Shown here in pieces: positions 8,319 through 16,327 of a stretch of DNA of 23,868 nt. Both the position numbers and the translations under genes were made by a program. Positions within the stretch are counted from its first letter, which is position 1. Every line of letters begins with the position of its first letter. The DNA is from Bog-756 sp043784065 (GTDB lineage Bacteria; Actinomycetota; Acidimicrobiia; Acidimicrobiales; RAAP-2): positions 1-23,868 of the forward strand of contig JAYVYR010000158.1 in the NCBI GenBank assembly GCA_043784065.1, given 5' to 3'. Under the pieces are notes generated by a model. The model was given only the letters and a program-made list of their open reading frames with translations. It was not told the DNA's origin and ran no database searches.

Positions 8319-8612
8319 ATGCTCCGGACCACCATCGAGCGACGCCTCAACGACGCCCATCGCAGGTTGATGCGCGCCCGCGGTGAGTTGGCCGTCCTCG
8401 ACGAGCAGCTCGAAGTGGTCAACGAGATGGCCGACGACACGCGGTTGCGGGCATTGGTGGCCGAGACCCCGGTAGCAGCCAAAGAGCACGATGAAGTGAG
8501 CCGGCAGGCATCGGCCATGCTGCACTTCCGCCAGGTCCTGGTCGACCAGATATCGGAATTGGAGCGCCGGCAGGACGAACTGCTGGAACGCCTTGTGGTC
8601 GGACCCGGTTGA
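8319..8612 (+). CDS. Small helical (coiled-coil) protein of unknown function
   Basis: I do not recognise a family for this 97-residue protein. It is rich in Glu, Arg, Leu and Ala, with almost no Gly or Pro. Two long stretches (about residues 5-42 and 55-93) have heptad-like hydrophobic spacing, separated by DDTRLRALVAETP, so a helical hairpin or dimer is likely. There is no signal peptide, membrane segment or metal motif. The start is ATG 8319 without a ribosome-binding site, but with a TACAAT box just upstream. It lies 77 bases after menC and 145 bases before the ANTAR regulator. Codon use matches the neighbours, and the frame ends at a clear TGA. I judge it a real gene. Confidence 0.7.
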   Translation: MLRTTIERRLNDAHRRLMRARGELAVLDEQLEVVNEMADDTRLRALVAETPVAAKEHDEVSRQASAMLHFRQVLVDQISELERRQDELLERLVVGPG

Positions 8613-8757
8613 GGCCTCCCGTCGGGCAGACTGTGGATCGGCTCGACGACGGATCTGGCGGGAGCCGGTCGTGGCAACGTTCGGCAGACGCGAAGCACCC
8701 CGTTCAGTAACTACCCCGATGTAACCATCCCGTCCCCAAGCAGGAGCACCTATCACT

Positions 8758-9393
8758 GTGGCAAGCAACGCAGACACCAGGACAAGGCGTGTGGTCATCG
8801 CCGAGGACGAGGCGATCATTCGGCTGGACCTCAAGGAGATCCTCCTCGACGAGGGCTATGACGTGGTGGGGGAGACCGGCCGTGGCGACGACGCCGTGGA
8901 GCTCGTGCGTACCCACGCACCCGACCTCGTGATCCTCGACGTCAAGATGCCCGGTGCTGACGGCCTCCAAGCCGCCCGCGACATACGCGACCTCGACCTC
9001 AAGGTTGCCGTGCTGATCCTCACGGCGTTCAGTCAGCGCAACCTGATCGACGAGGCCCGCGATGCCGGAGTAGCCGCCTATTTGGTCAAGCCCTTCCAGC
9101 GGATCGAACTCATCCCGGCCATCGACCAGGCAGTGGCCCGGTGCGAGCAGGAGTGGGCCATTGATGCTGAATCCCGCCAGGCGGTCGACGACGGGATCGT
9201 GGGACAGCAGAGTATGGCCGAGGACAAGCTTGAGACCCGTCGCTTGGTCGACGGGTCTAAGAGCATCCTCATGGAGCGCCACGGCCTGGCCGAGGCAGAC
9301 GCGTTCGCCTTCGTCCAGAAGACGGCCATGGGCACCCGTGCTCGAATGGCCGACGTGGCCCGCCAGGTGCTCGAAGGGACGCTCGAGCCGTAG
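8758..9393 (+). CDS. pdtaR: ANTAR-domain response regulator (PdtaR-like)
   Basis: Two-domain regulator of 211 residues. The receiver domain (about 10-128) has acidic residues Glu16/Asp17, phospho-acceptor Asp61 (VILDVKMPG), Thr89 and Lys111 (VKPF). The ANTAR domain (about 155-208) shows the typical pattern KSILMERHGL, then AFxFVQKTAM and VARQVLE. ANTAR regulators bind paired hexaloop RNA hairpins and prevent transcription termination. Mycobacterium tuberculosis PdtaR (Rv1626) sits just upstream of polA and rpsA, and the same order is seen here. No histidine kinase is in the window; in mycobacteria the partner PdtaS is encoded elsewhere. The GTG start has AGGAG eleven bases upstream, a little long. 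It is 18 bases before polA and likely co-transcribed with it. Confidence 0.92.
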   Translation: MASNADTRTRRVVIAEDEAIIRLDLKEILLDEGYDVVGETGRGDDAVELVRTHAPDLVILDVKMPGADGLQAARDIRDLDLKVAVLILTAFSQRNLIDEARDAGVAAYLVKPFQRIELIPAIDQAVARCEQEWAIDAESRQAVDDGIVGQQSMAEDKLETRRLVDGSKSILMERHGLAEADAFAFVQKTAMGTRARMADVARQVLEGTLEP

Positions 9394-9411
9394 GCCGAGT
9401 GCATCCCCACC

Positions 9412-12270
9412 ATGCCCACCAAGTCACCGCCATCCTCATCCGCCGCTGAGTCCAGACCGCTGATCCTGTTGGACGGGATGTCGCTGGCCTTCCGGGCCTA
9501 CTTCGCCCTCCCCGACACACTCAAGACAAGCGCCGGCGTCACCACGAATGCCGTTCACGGCTTCACCTCCATGGTGCTCAACCTGGTGAAGGACCACGAC
9601 CCGATCGGTCTCGCGGTCGCGTTCGATCTGCCCGGCGGCACCTTCCGGGACGAGATCGTCGATGACTACAAAGGCGGCCGCAACGCCACGCCACCCGATC
9701 TGCCGCCGCAGTTCGAGATGATCCGGGACGTCATGGGTTCGCTGGCCATCCCGGTGATCGATGCCGAAGGTTTCGAGGCCGACGACGTTCTCGCCACGTT
9801 GGCATCCGAGGCTCGCGACCGTGGCCACGTGGTCATCATCGTCACCGGCGACCGTGACTCCTACCAGCTGGTTGAAGACCCCTATGTCCGGGTGCTCTAC
9901 AACCGCCGCGGGGTAAGTGACTACGCGCTGTATGACGAGGCCGGCATCGAGGAACGCACCGGGGTCCGCCCCCACAAGTACCCCCTGCTGGCGTCCCTGC
10001 GGGGTGACCCGTCGGACAATCTGCCCGGAGTGCCGGGCGTGGGGGAGAAGATCGCCGCCAAGTTGATCAATGAATATGGCGACCTCGATACGTTGTATGC
10101 CCACCTCGACGCCCTGTCACCCAAGCTCCGCCAAAACCTGGCCGACCATGCGGACCGGGTCCGAATCAATGCCGAAGTGATACCGCTCGTACGTGATGTA
10201 CCCCTCGACGTCGACATCGATAATCTGCGGCTCGGTGGCTGGAACCACGAAGAGGCTCGAGCCGCGTTCGCCGCACTTGAAATGAAAGGGGCATGGACAC
10301 GCTTCGAGTCAGCAATGAAGAACGGCCTTTTCGGCGACCCGGCTGATGGGGGAGGGACCGCCGCGGAAACGGTCGATGTGGCACCCACGGTGCACCCTGA
10401 TCTGCCGGCCTGGTTGGAGACTCCAATCTGTGCTGTCCCAACCGACATCGACCAGGCTTGCTCCGATCTCATGGCGCTGTTCGGTTCCGTGAAGGCCGGG
10501 ACCGGAAATCTGGCTCTCGCTGCAACGTGGGAGGGCGATCCGGGTCGGTCCCCGCTTTTGGCGCTGGCCGTGGTGGCCGAAGCAACTGCAGCCAACACTG
10601 TCCAACCCACACTGGCCGTCTACCTCGGGCCACACAGCGCCGGCCCACTCGTCGGCGATCCCCGAGTGTCGGCTGTCCTTGCCGCCGGATTGGGACCCGA
10701 GGGCGTAGGCGTTGTGGCCCACGACGCCAAAGAGCTCATGCGTTCGCTACTGCCTCTCGGCGTCGACATCACCGGACTGGTGATGGACACAGCGGTGGCC
10801 GCCTATCTGCTCGACCCGTCCGACGAGCACTATCGGTTGTCCGATCTGGCTCCCCGGCTACTGGGCGTTACCGTTGACGACGGCGCGGTGGCCAAAGGCC
10901 AGCGTGCCTTCTTGTTGGAGCCCGAGCCAGACGCCATCGATGATGCCGCAGCGTCCGGTCTGGACCACGCCGGACTCGGCCTGGTCCGCCTGGCCGCCGT
11001 GGTGGCCCGGCTGCGGATTCCCCTGCAGAATGCGCTCGCCGACATCGGCGAGGAAGGCCTGTTCGCCGATATGGAGCGGCCGCTCGTGCGGGTGCTCGCC
11101 CGTATGGAAGTCGTCGGCATCCCGGTCGACAGTGACGTACTGCGCACCATCGCCGCCGAGCTGACCGCAGAATGCACATCGCTGGCATCCACCATGCAGG
11201 AGTTGGCTGGCGGCCCCTTCAACGTGAACTCGGTCAAGCAGCTCCGGACGGTCCTGTACGAAAACCTCGGTCTCCAGCCCGGGCGCAAGACCAAGACCGG
11301 CTATTCCACCGACGCCCGCACGCTCGAGTCGCTGCGCGACCAACATCCAATCATCGAGGTCCTGCTCCGATACCGCGAAGTTGAAAAACTCCGATCGACC
11401 TATGGCGACACCCTGGCCGCCGAGGTGACCCCGGACGGACGGATCCACGCCACATTCCGTCAGACGGTGGCCCGAACCGGACGTCTCTCATCAGACCGGC
11501 CCAACCTCCACAACATCCCCGTGCGGACCGATGAAGGCCGTCGATTCCGGGAGGCTTTCATCCCCTCAGCCGGTCGACGCCTGCTCGTGGCTGACTACGA
11601 CCAGGTCGAGCTGCGGGCGATCGCGCACCTGTCAGCCGACCCCGGGTTGACGTCGGCCTTCGACGCAGGCGAGGACATCCACCGCACGGTGGCCGCCCGG
11701 GTCTTCGGCATCGACCGGGACGAAGTCACCCACAAACAACGTTCCACGGCCAAGATGGTGTCCTACGGTCTGGCTTATGGAATGGAGTCCTACGGACTGG
11801 CCCAGCGACTGGCCGTCTCCGTTGAGGAGGCCAAAGGCATCCTGGATGCCTTCTTCGACGCCTTCCCGTCGGTTCACGCCTACATGGACGATGCCGTGGT
11901 GGAAGCCCGGGCCAAGGGCTACACCGTGACTATCTTCGGACGACGACGCCCGCTTCCCGACCTGATGTCGTCCAACCATCAGGTCCGCCAGGCGGCCGAA
12001 CGGCAAGCCATGAATGCCGGTATCCAGGGCTTGGCCGCCGACCTCTTCAAGATGGCCCTGATCCGGCTCGATTCCGGCCTGGAGGAGGGGGGATACCGGT
12101 CTGATCTGGTGCTTCAAGTCCACGACGAGGTCCTGGTCGATGTCGATCCCGACGAGGCCGACGCCGTCCGCGAGCTCACAGAGCGTGCCCTGACCGGTGC
12201 CGCCGAACTGTCGGTCCCCCTCAAGGTGGCGATGGCTTGGGGCTCTTCGTGGGCCGAAGCCAAGGGCTGA
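9412..12270 (+). CDS. polA: DNA polymerase I
   Basis: Family A polymerase of 952 residues for Okazaki-fragment processing and repair synthesis. The N-terminal 5' nuclease covers about 16-305, with acidic clusters EADD (122-125) and TGDRDS (145-150) and a helix-hairpin-helix near GDPSDNLPGVPGVGEK. The middle domain (about 335-530) lacks the DxE proofreading motif: the expected strand reads LALAATWEG. This matches other actinobacterial PolA proteins. Polymerase motif A reads ADYDQVELR (Asp728-Arg735), with Asp730 where DYSQIELR has Ser. Motif B has Lys781 and SYGLAYG with Tyr785, and motif C is QVHDEV with His904-Glu906. The start at ATG 9412 has no clear ribosome-binding site, so coupling to the gene 18 bases upstream is likely. 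Confidence 0.97.
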   Translation: MPTKSPPSSSAAESRPLILLDGMSLAFRAYFALPDTLKTSAGVTTNAVHGFTSMVLNLVKDHDPIGLAVAFDLPGGTFRDEIVDDYKGGRNATPPDLPPQFEMIRDVMGSLAIPVIDAEGFEADDVLATLASEARDRGHVVIIVTGDRDSYQLVEDPYVRVLYNRRGVSDYALYDEAGIEERTGVRPHKYPLLASLRGDPSDNLPGVPGVGEKIAAKLINEYGDLDTLYAHLDALSPKLRQNLADHADRVRINAEVIPLVRDVPLDVDIDNLRLGGWNHEEARAAFAALEMKGAWTRFESAMKNGLFGDPADGGGTAAETVDVAPTVHPDLPAWLETPICAVPTDIDQACSDLMALFGSVKAGTGNLALAATWEGDPGRSPLLALAVVAEATAANTVQPTLAVYLGPHSAGPLVGDPRVSAVLAAGLGPEGVGVVAHDAKELMRSLLPLGVDITGLVMDTAVAAYLLDPSDEHYRLSDLAPRLLGVTVDDGAVAKGQRAFLLEPEPDAIDDAAASGLDHAGLGLVRLAAVVARLRIPLQNALADIGEEGLFADMERPLVRVLARMEVVGIPVDSDVLRTIAAELTAECTSLASTMQELAGGPFNVNSVKQLRTVLYENLGLQPGRKTKTGYSTDARTLESLRDQHPIIEVLLRYREVEKLRSTYGDTLAAEVTPDGRIHATFRQTVARTGRLSSDRPNLHNIPVRTDEGRRFREAFIPSAGRRLLVADYDQVELRAIAHLSADPGLTSAFDAGEDIHRTVAARVFGIDRDEVTHKQRSTAKMVSYGLAYGMESYGLAQRLAVSVEEAKGILDAFFDAFPSVHAYMDDAVVEARAKGYTVTIFGRRRPLPDLMSSNHQVRQAAERQAMNAGIQGLAADLFKMALIRLDSGLEEGGYRSDLVLQVHDEVLVDVDPDEADAVRELTERALTGAAELSVPLKVAMAWGSSWAEAKG

Positions 12271-12300
12271 GACGATTCGTCGGCGTCGTCATTGCCGCTG

Positions 12301-12322
12301 ACCAGCAGATGCTCTGCCTGGT
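12301..12322 (+). terminator. Hairpin just after polA (terminator or leader element)
   Basis: ACCAGCAGA pairs with TCTG-C-CTGGT around a TGC loop, a nine-bp stem with one bulged C, 30 bases after the polA stop. It is followed by G-rich rather than T-rich sequence, so as an intrinsic terminator it would be weak. Because an ANTAR regulator is encoded upstream, an attenuator role was considered, but no paired hexaloop structure is evident here. Confidence 0.3.
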
Positions 12323-12341
12323 TGGGGTAGGATTTGGTTCC

Positions 12342-12359
12342 TGTCACAACCGTGTGACA
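12342..12359. promoter_or_regulatory. Perfect dyad in the rpsA leader region
   Basis: TGTCACA-ACCG-TGTGACA is an exact inverted repeat with seven-base arms and a four-base centre, 77 bases before the rpsA start. It could be a dimeric repressor or activator site, or an RNA hairpin in the rpsA leader. S1 autoregulates its own translation in E. coli, but there is no evidence that this dyad serves that role. Nearby TAGGAT (12328-12333) could be a -10 box without a good -35. Confidence 0.4.
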
Positions 12360-12436
12360 AGTGTCTTGAATGTCCTCGCGCCCGGTCTGTCGGTACCGCG
12401 GGGTCACATCCGTCCGGAAAGCGAGCTACCTACCTG

Positions 12437-13900
12437 ATGTCCGATACCCACGTCGTGCCCACCGGCACCGACTTGCTGTCCCCCGAGGCCATGGGCCACT
12501 TCGACGAAAACGGGGTATACATCCCCCGTTCCATCACCGAGAACGACCTCGATGGCAGTTCGCTCGAGGATGCCATGACCGGCACCATCGTCGAGTTCGA
12601 AGACGGCGACCTGGTCGAGGGGACCGTAGTCAAGATCGACCGTGACGAAGTCCTGCTCGACATCGGTTTCAAGTCCGAAGGCGTCATCCCGGTCCGTGAA
12701 CTGTCGATCCGCAACGATGTCGACCCGTCCGAGATCGTCACTTTGGGCGAGGCCATCGAGGCACTCGTGCTCCAGAAGGAGGACAAAGAGGGTCGCCTGA
12801 TCCTTTCGAAGAAGCGGGCCCAGTACGAGCGGGCTTGGGGCACCATCGAGAAGCTGAAAGAGGCCGACGAGGTCGTTTCCGGCCCGGTCATCGAGGTCGT
12901 CAAAGGTGGGCTCATCGTCGATATCGGGTTGCGTGGCTTCTTGCCGGCATCGCTGGTCGAGCTGCGCCGGGTGCGCGAGCTCCAGCCCTACGTGGGCCGG
13001 ACCATCGAGGCCAAGATCATCGAGCTGGACCGCAATCGCAACAACGTCGTGCTCTCCCGTAGGGCCTGGCTGGAAGAGACACAGAAGGAGCAGCGGGGCG
13101 AGTTCCTCGTCAACCTCAAGCCGGGTGAGCGTCGCCGGGGCGTGGTGTCCTCGGTCGTCAACTTCGGTGCCTTCGTGGACCTCGGTGGTATGGACGGACT
13201 CGTCCACGTTTCCGAGCTGTCGTGGAAGCATGTCGACCACCCGTCCTCGGTCGTATCGGTCGGCGACGAAATCGACGTCGAAGTCCTCGACGTCGATCTG
13301 TCGAAGGAGCGCATCAGCCTGTCGCTGAAGGCCACCCAGACCGATCCGTGGCAGGAGTTCGCCAACTCCCATCAGGTGGGCGAGCTCGTCTACGGCCGCA
13401 TCACCAAACTGGTGCCCTTCGGGTCGTTCGTCCAGGTAGGCGACGGTATCGAAGGCCTGGTCCACATATCGGAGATGGCCGGCCACCACGTCGACCTGCC
13501 CGAGCAGGTGGTCACCCCCGGCGAAGAGTTGTGGGTCAAGATCATCGATATCGACCTGCAGCGCCGCCGCATCAGCCTGTCGATCAAGCAAGCCGCCGAA
13601 GGTGGCGAAGTATCCGAGGAGTACCGCGAGGCATTCGGTGAGCACGCGTACGACGCCGAGGGCAACTACGTGGGTCCTGTCTTTGCCGAAACCGAGTTCA
13701 CCCCGGAGACCGAGGCGCAGGCTGCCTGGGTCGATTACGTGGCCGAGCATGGTGCAGGCGAAGGTGCTGCTGAGGCGCCCGTTGCTGAGGCGCCCGTTGC
13801 TGAGGTCGCACCCGTCGAGGCAGTGCCTGCTGAGGCCGCACCCGTCGAGGCAGTGCCTGTTGCCCAAGCACCGGCAACCGAAGCTCCCGCCGAGGACTGA
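12437..13900 (+). CDS. rpsA: 30S ribosomal protein S1
   Basis: S1 protein of 487 residues with four S1 RNA-binding domains at about 57-126, 144-209, 229-299 and 316-385. The last two are the best conserved (VNFGAFVDLGGMDGLVHVSELSW and VPFGSFVQVG followed by EGLVHISEM). It binds mRNA and helps load it onto the 30S subunit. Four domains and this length match actinobacterial S1, which is shorter than the six-domain E. coli protein. The C-terminal tail (about 444-487) is a low-complexity Ala/Pro/Val/Glu stretch coded by tandem DNA repeats. The polA-rpsA order is conserved in actinobacteria. The ribosome-binding site before ATG 12437 is weak. In many actinobacteria coaE follows; here a convergent transporter operon does. 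Confidence 0.97.
   Translation: MSDTHVVPTGTDLLSPEAMGHFDENGVYIPRSITENDLDGSSLEDAMTGTIVEFEDGDLVEGTVVKIDRDEVLLDIGFKSEGVIPVRELSIRNDVDPSEIVTLGEAIEALVLQKEDKEGRLILSKKRAQYERAWGTIEKLKEADEVVSGPVIEVVKGGLIVDIGLRGFLPASLVELRRVRELQPYVGRTIEAKIIELDRNRNNVVLSRRAWLEETQKEQRGEFLVNLKPGERRRGVVSSVVNFGAFVDLGGMDGLVHVSELSWKHVDHPSSVVSVGDEIDVEVLDVDLSKERISLSLKATQTDPWQEFANSHQVGELVYGRITKLVPFGSFVQVGDGIEGLVHISEMAGHHVDLPEQVVTPGEELWVKIIDIDLQRRRISLSIKQAAEGGEVSEEYREAFGEHAYDAEGNYVGPVFAETEFTPETEAQAAWVDYVAEHGAGEGAAEAPVAEAPVAEVAPVEAVPAEAAPVEAVPVAQAPATEAPAED
13771..13860 (+). repeat. Tandem repeats inside the 3' end of rpsA
   Basis: Two exact 15-base units (TGAGGCGCCCGTTGC at 13771-13785 and 13786-13800) are followed by two 30-base units (13801-13830 and 13831-13860) that differ at two positions. 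All units keep the reading frame and code the APVAE and APVEAVPAE-like tail of S1. The near-identity of the units suggests recent slippage duplication. Confidence 0.9.
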
Positions 13901-13945
13901 TCGAACGGATCCCCATGCCGGCTGTGTCCGGTGGAGACCGATGGA

Positions 13946-13975
13946 CGATCGACGGCCCTCCGGGGCCGTCGGTCG
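13946..13975 (+). terminator. Strong hairpin after rpsA, likely terminator
   Basis: A 13-bp stem with a single G-T wobble closes on a TCCG tetraloop; the core is GACGGCCC-TCCG-GGGCCGTC at 13951-13970. It starts 45 bases after the rpsA stop. No T-run follows, which is common for GC-rich actinobacterial terminators. It may also serve as a barrier in the convergent rpsA/transporter gap. Confidence 0.55.
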
Positions 13976-14129
13976 CGACCGGTGGCCCCCTCAGCACTAG
14001 CGTCTCGTCGATGGCGTCCACGGAGGCACCATCCACCGGCCCGAGCGGACCATCCGGGCACTTGGGGCTCGTCGCCGTTGCGCCATCGGCAGGCAGGGCC
14101 GCTAGCGGCTGCTGACCGAAGCCGACCGA

Positions 14130-14147
14130 CCGCTCGGATCGGAGCGG
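14130..14147 (-). terminator. GC-rich hairpin after the ABC importer operon
   Basis: CCGCTC-GGATCG-GAGCGG forms a six-bp stem, 30 bases past the stop of the last importer gene (minus strand). No T-run is present. It is a plausible but weak terminator; the only other strong structure in the 277-base convergent gap is the hairpin at 13946-13975. Confidence 0.3.
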
Positions 14148-14177
14148 AGCGGGTCCCTGCCCCTTTCTCAGTTCCCG

Positions 14178-15218
14178 TCAGACTGCGGGGGAGCCGACCA
14201 GCGACGGAGCTACCTTACCGGCGGCGGGGCCGACCGGAAAGTGACAGGCCACCTGATGCCCAGGAGCCACTTCGCGCAGCAGTGGCTCCTCCTCGGCGCA
14301 GCGGGGCTGCACGTAAGGACAGCGGGTCCGGAACCGGCACCCCGATGGGGGGTTGAGGGGCGAGGGAAGCTCGCCCGTCAGGGCCTTGTGGTCCGAGGTG
14401 TGGTCTGGATCGGGCTCGGGGATCGACGCCAGCAGCGCCTCGGTATAAGGGTGGGCAGCCGACCGGTAGAGCTCGTCGGAACCGGCCACCTCGACCAGCT
14501 TGCCCAGATACATCACAGCCACCCGGTCACTTACGTTCTTCACCACGGCCAGGTCATGGGCGATGAAAACCATGGTCAGGCGGAACCGCTGTTTGAGGTC
14601 AGCCAGCAGGTTGAGGATCTGGGCTTGGACCGATACATCGAGGGCCGAGACCGGCTCATCGCAGATCAGCAGATCGGGGTCGGCCATGAGGGCCCGGGCG
14701 ATGCTGATGCGCTGGCACTGCCCACCGGAGAACTCGCCCGGCCGACGGTCACCGGCCGCGTCCGGGTCGATGCCCACGGCTTCGAGCATGGCCCGCACCT
14801 TGGCGGCCCGCTCCTCTTTCGTGCCCCGGTTCCAAATCACCAGGGGCTCGGCGACGATGTCCTTGATCCGACGCCGCGGGTTGAGCGACGAGATCGGATC
14901 CTGGAAGATCATCTGGATCTTGTTTCGCAGCTGCCGGAGCTGCTTGCCCTTCATCCCGTTCAGATCCTGCCCCTGGTAGATGACCTCGCCCGAGGTGGCC
15001 GCCTGGACCTGGACCAGCGTCCGTCCGGTGGTCGATTTGCCACACCCCGACTCGCCCACCAGCCCAAGGGTCTCGCCCTCGCGCACTTGGAACGTGACGC
15101 CGGACACGGCCTGGACGCGTTGGCGACCGCTCTTGAACTCCACCACCAGATTCTTGACGTCGAGTACGACCTCGCCGGACTGGTTTGTGGTGGTGTCGAC
15201 TGCCGTGGTTTCGTTCAT
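14178..15218 (-). CDS. Peptide-type ABC importer ATPase (DppF/OppF family)
   Basis: Second ATPase of the importer, 346 residues. It has Walker A GESGCGKS (55-62), the Q-loop FQDP, signature FSGGQCQR (163-170), Walker B ending in Asp187-Glu188, and switch His221 (IAHD). The C-terminal oligopeptide-transporter segment has four Cys (294, 300, 307, 325) in the order CRFRTRCPYVQPRC then AC. This is the pattern shown to bind a [4Fe-4S] cluster in Dpp-type ATPases. The frame is open up to 15323, but ATG 15218 overlaps the preceding gene's stop by four bases (ATGA), the usual coupled start. It is the last gene of the five-gene operon. Peptides are the likely substrate; nickel or other solutes handled by this family cannot be excluded. 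Confidence 0.93.
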   Translation of the reverse strand: MNETTAVDTTTNQSGEVVLDVKNLVVEFKSGRQRVQAVSGVTFQVREGETLGLVGESGCGKSTTGRTLVQVQAATSGEVIYQGQDLNGMKGKQLRQLRNKIQMIFQDPISSLNPRRRIKDIVAEPLVIWNRGTKEERAAKVRAMLEAVGIDPDAAGDRRPGEFSGGQCQRISIARALMADPDLLICDEPVSALDVSVQAQILNLLADLKQRFRLTMVFIAHDLAVVKNVSDRVAVMYLGKLVEVAGSDELYRSAAHPYTEALLASIPEPDPDHTSDHKALTGELPSPLNPPSGCRFRTRCPYVQPRCAEEEPLLREVAPGHQVACHFPVGPAAGKVAPSLVGSPAV

Positions 15219-16327
15219 GCATCTGCCTCTGCGGTCGGATCGGGATCGCCAGTGGGGCCGGTCGACAACGTCACGGAAACCGCCGGCACAGTCGATTGGC
15301 CGTCGACCAGCGGGAACCAGCAAGCAAACAGGTGGTCAGGGGAGCCGACGGTGCGAAGCGGCGGCTCCGTCTCCCGGCACTTGTTCTGTGCATAGGGACA
15401 GCGGGGAGCGAATCGGCAGCCGACCGGCGGATTGATGAGGTCCGGCGGCCGCCCGGCAATGGCGTTGAGACGGGCACCGCTCGGATTGCCCAGGCGTGGG
15501 ATCGAATCCATCAGCGCCCGCGTGTAGGGCATCTTGGTGTCCTGGAACAACGTCCGGGTAGGTGCCCGCTCGACGACACGGCCGGCATACATGACGATGA
15601 TGTCGTCGGCCCGGCTGGCCACCACACCGAGGTCGTGGGTTACCAGGATGACGGCCATGTGCCGCTCCCGCTGGAGGTCAGCCAGCAGATCGAGGATCTG
15701 GGCCTGGACGGTCACGTCGAGACCGGTGGTCGGCTCGTCCGCCATCACCAGGCGCGGGGCGCAGGCCAGGGCGATGGCGATCATCACCCGCTGACGCATG
15801 CCTCCCGACAGCTGGAACGGATACCACCGCACGCGTTCCTCGGGAGACGGGATCCCGACGGACCGGAGTAGTTCGACGGCCGTCGACCGTGCTTCCTTCC
15901 TGTCCATGTCGAGGTGGAGGATGAGCGACTCGGCGATCTGCACGCCAATTCGTTTGACCGGATTGAGGGCCGTCATCGGGTCCTGGAAGATCATGCTGAG
16001 CTCGGCGCCCCACACCTGGCGGAGTTCGGTGTCGCTCATAGCCGTCAATTCGTGGCCAGCGAAGTGGACCGTGCCGCTGCGGATGACGTCGCGGGGGGGT
16101 AGCAGGCCCATGATCGACCGGGAGAGCACCGTCTTTCCGGACCCCGACTCGCCCACGATTCCGAGAGTCTTGCCTTCATGGACTTCGAAGGAAACGCCAT
16201 CGACGGCCCGCACCGTGCCGCGGCCGGTCCGGAACGAAGTGTGCAGATCGTCCACGATGAGCAGTGGCCCCTGGTGGGAACCGGCATCCTTGAACTCGAG
16301 TGCCCGTCCGCTCTTACGCCGGGCCAT
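15215..16327 (-). CDS. Peptide-type ABC importer ATPase (DppD/OppD family)
   Basis: First ATPase of the importer, 370 residues. It has Walker A GESGSGKT (59-66), the Q-loop FQDPMTALNP, signature LSGGMRQR (173-180), Walker B ending in Asp197-Glu198, and His231 (THDLGVV). The C-terminal domain carries Cys304, Cys310, Cys317 and Cys336, the four-Cys arrangement expected for a [4Fe-4S] site in this family. ATG 16327 shares one base with the stop of the upstream permease gene (TGATG); the frame is open to 16423, but that part overlaps the permease. It pairs with the next ATPase to form the heterodimeric motor under the two permeases. Confidence 0.93.
   Translation of the reverse strand: MARRKSGRALEFKDAGSHQGPLLIVDDLHTSFRTGRGTVRAVDGVSFEVHEGKTLGIVGESGSGKTVLSRSIMGLLPPRDVIRSGTVHFAGHELTAMSDTELRQVWGAELSMIFQDPMTALNPVKRIGVQIAESLILHLDMDRKEARSTAVELLRSVGIPSPEERVRWYPFQLSGGMRQRVMIAIALACAPRLVMADEPTTGLDVTVQAQILDLLADLQRERHMAVILVTHDLGVVASRADDIIVMYAGRVVERAPTRTLFQDTKMPYTRALMDSIPRLGNPSGARLNAIAGRPPDLINPPVGCRFAPRCPYAQNKCRETEPPLRTVGSPDHLFACWFPLVDGQSTVPAVSVTLSTGPTGDPDPTAEADA

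Noticed and set aside
12404..13867. A 487-codon minus-strand open frame across rpsA
   Set aside because: It mirrors the S1 gene, whose four RNA-binding domains are clear. The antisense product is Asp/Leu-rich and repetitive without motifs.
13915..14356. Short plus-strand frames in the rpsA-importer gap
   Set aside because: There is no ribosome-binding site or motif; the longer one runs antisense into the importer ATPase gene, and the region contains hairpins expected of a convergent terminator zone.
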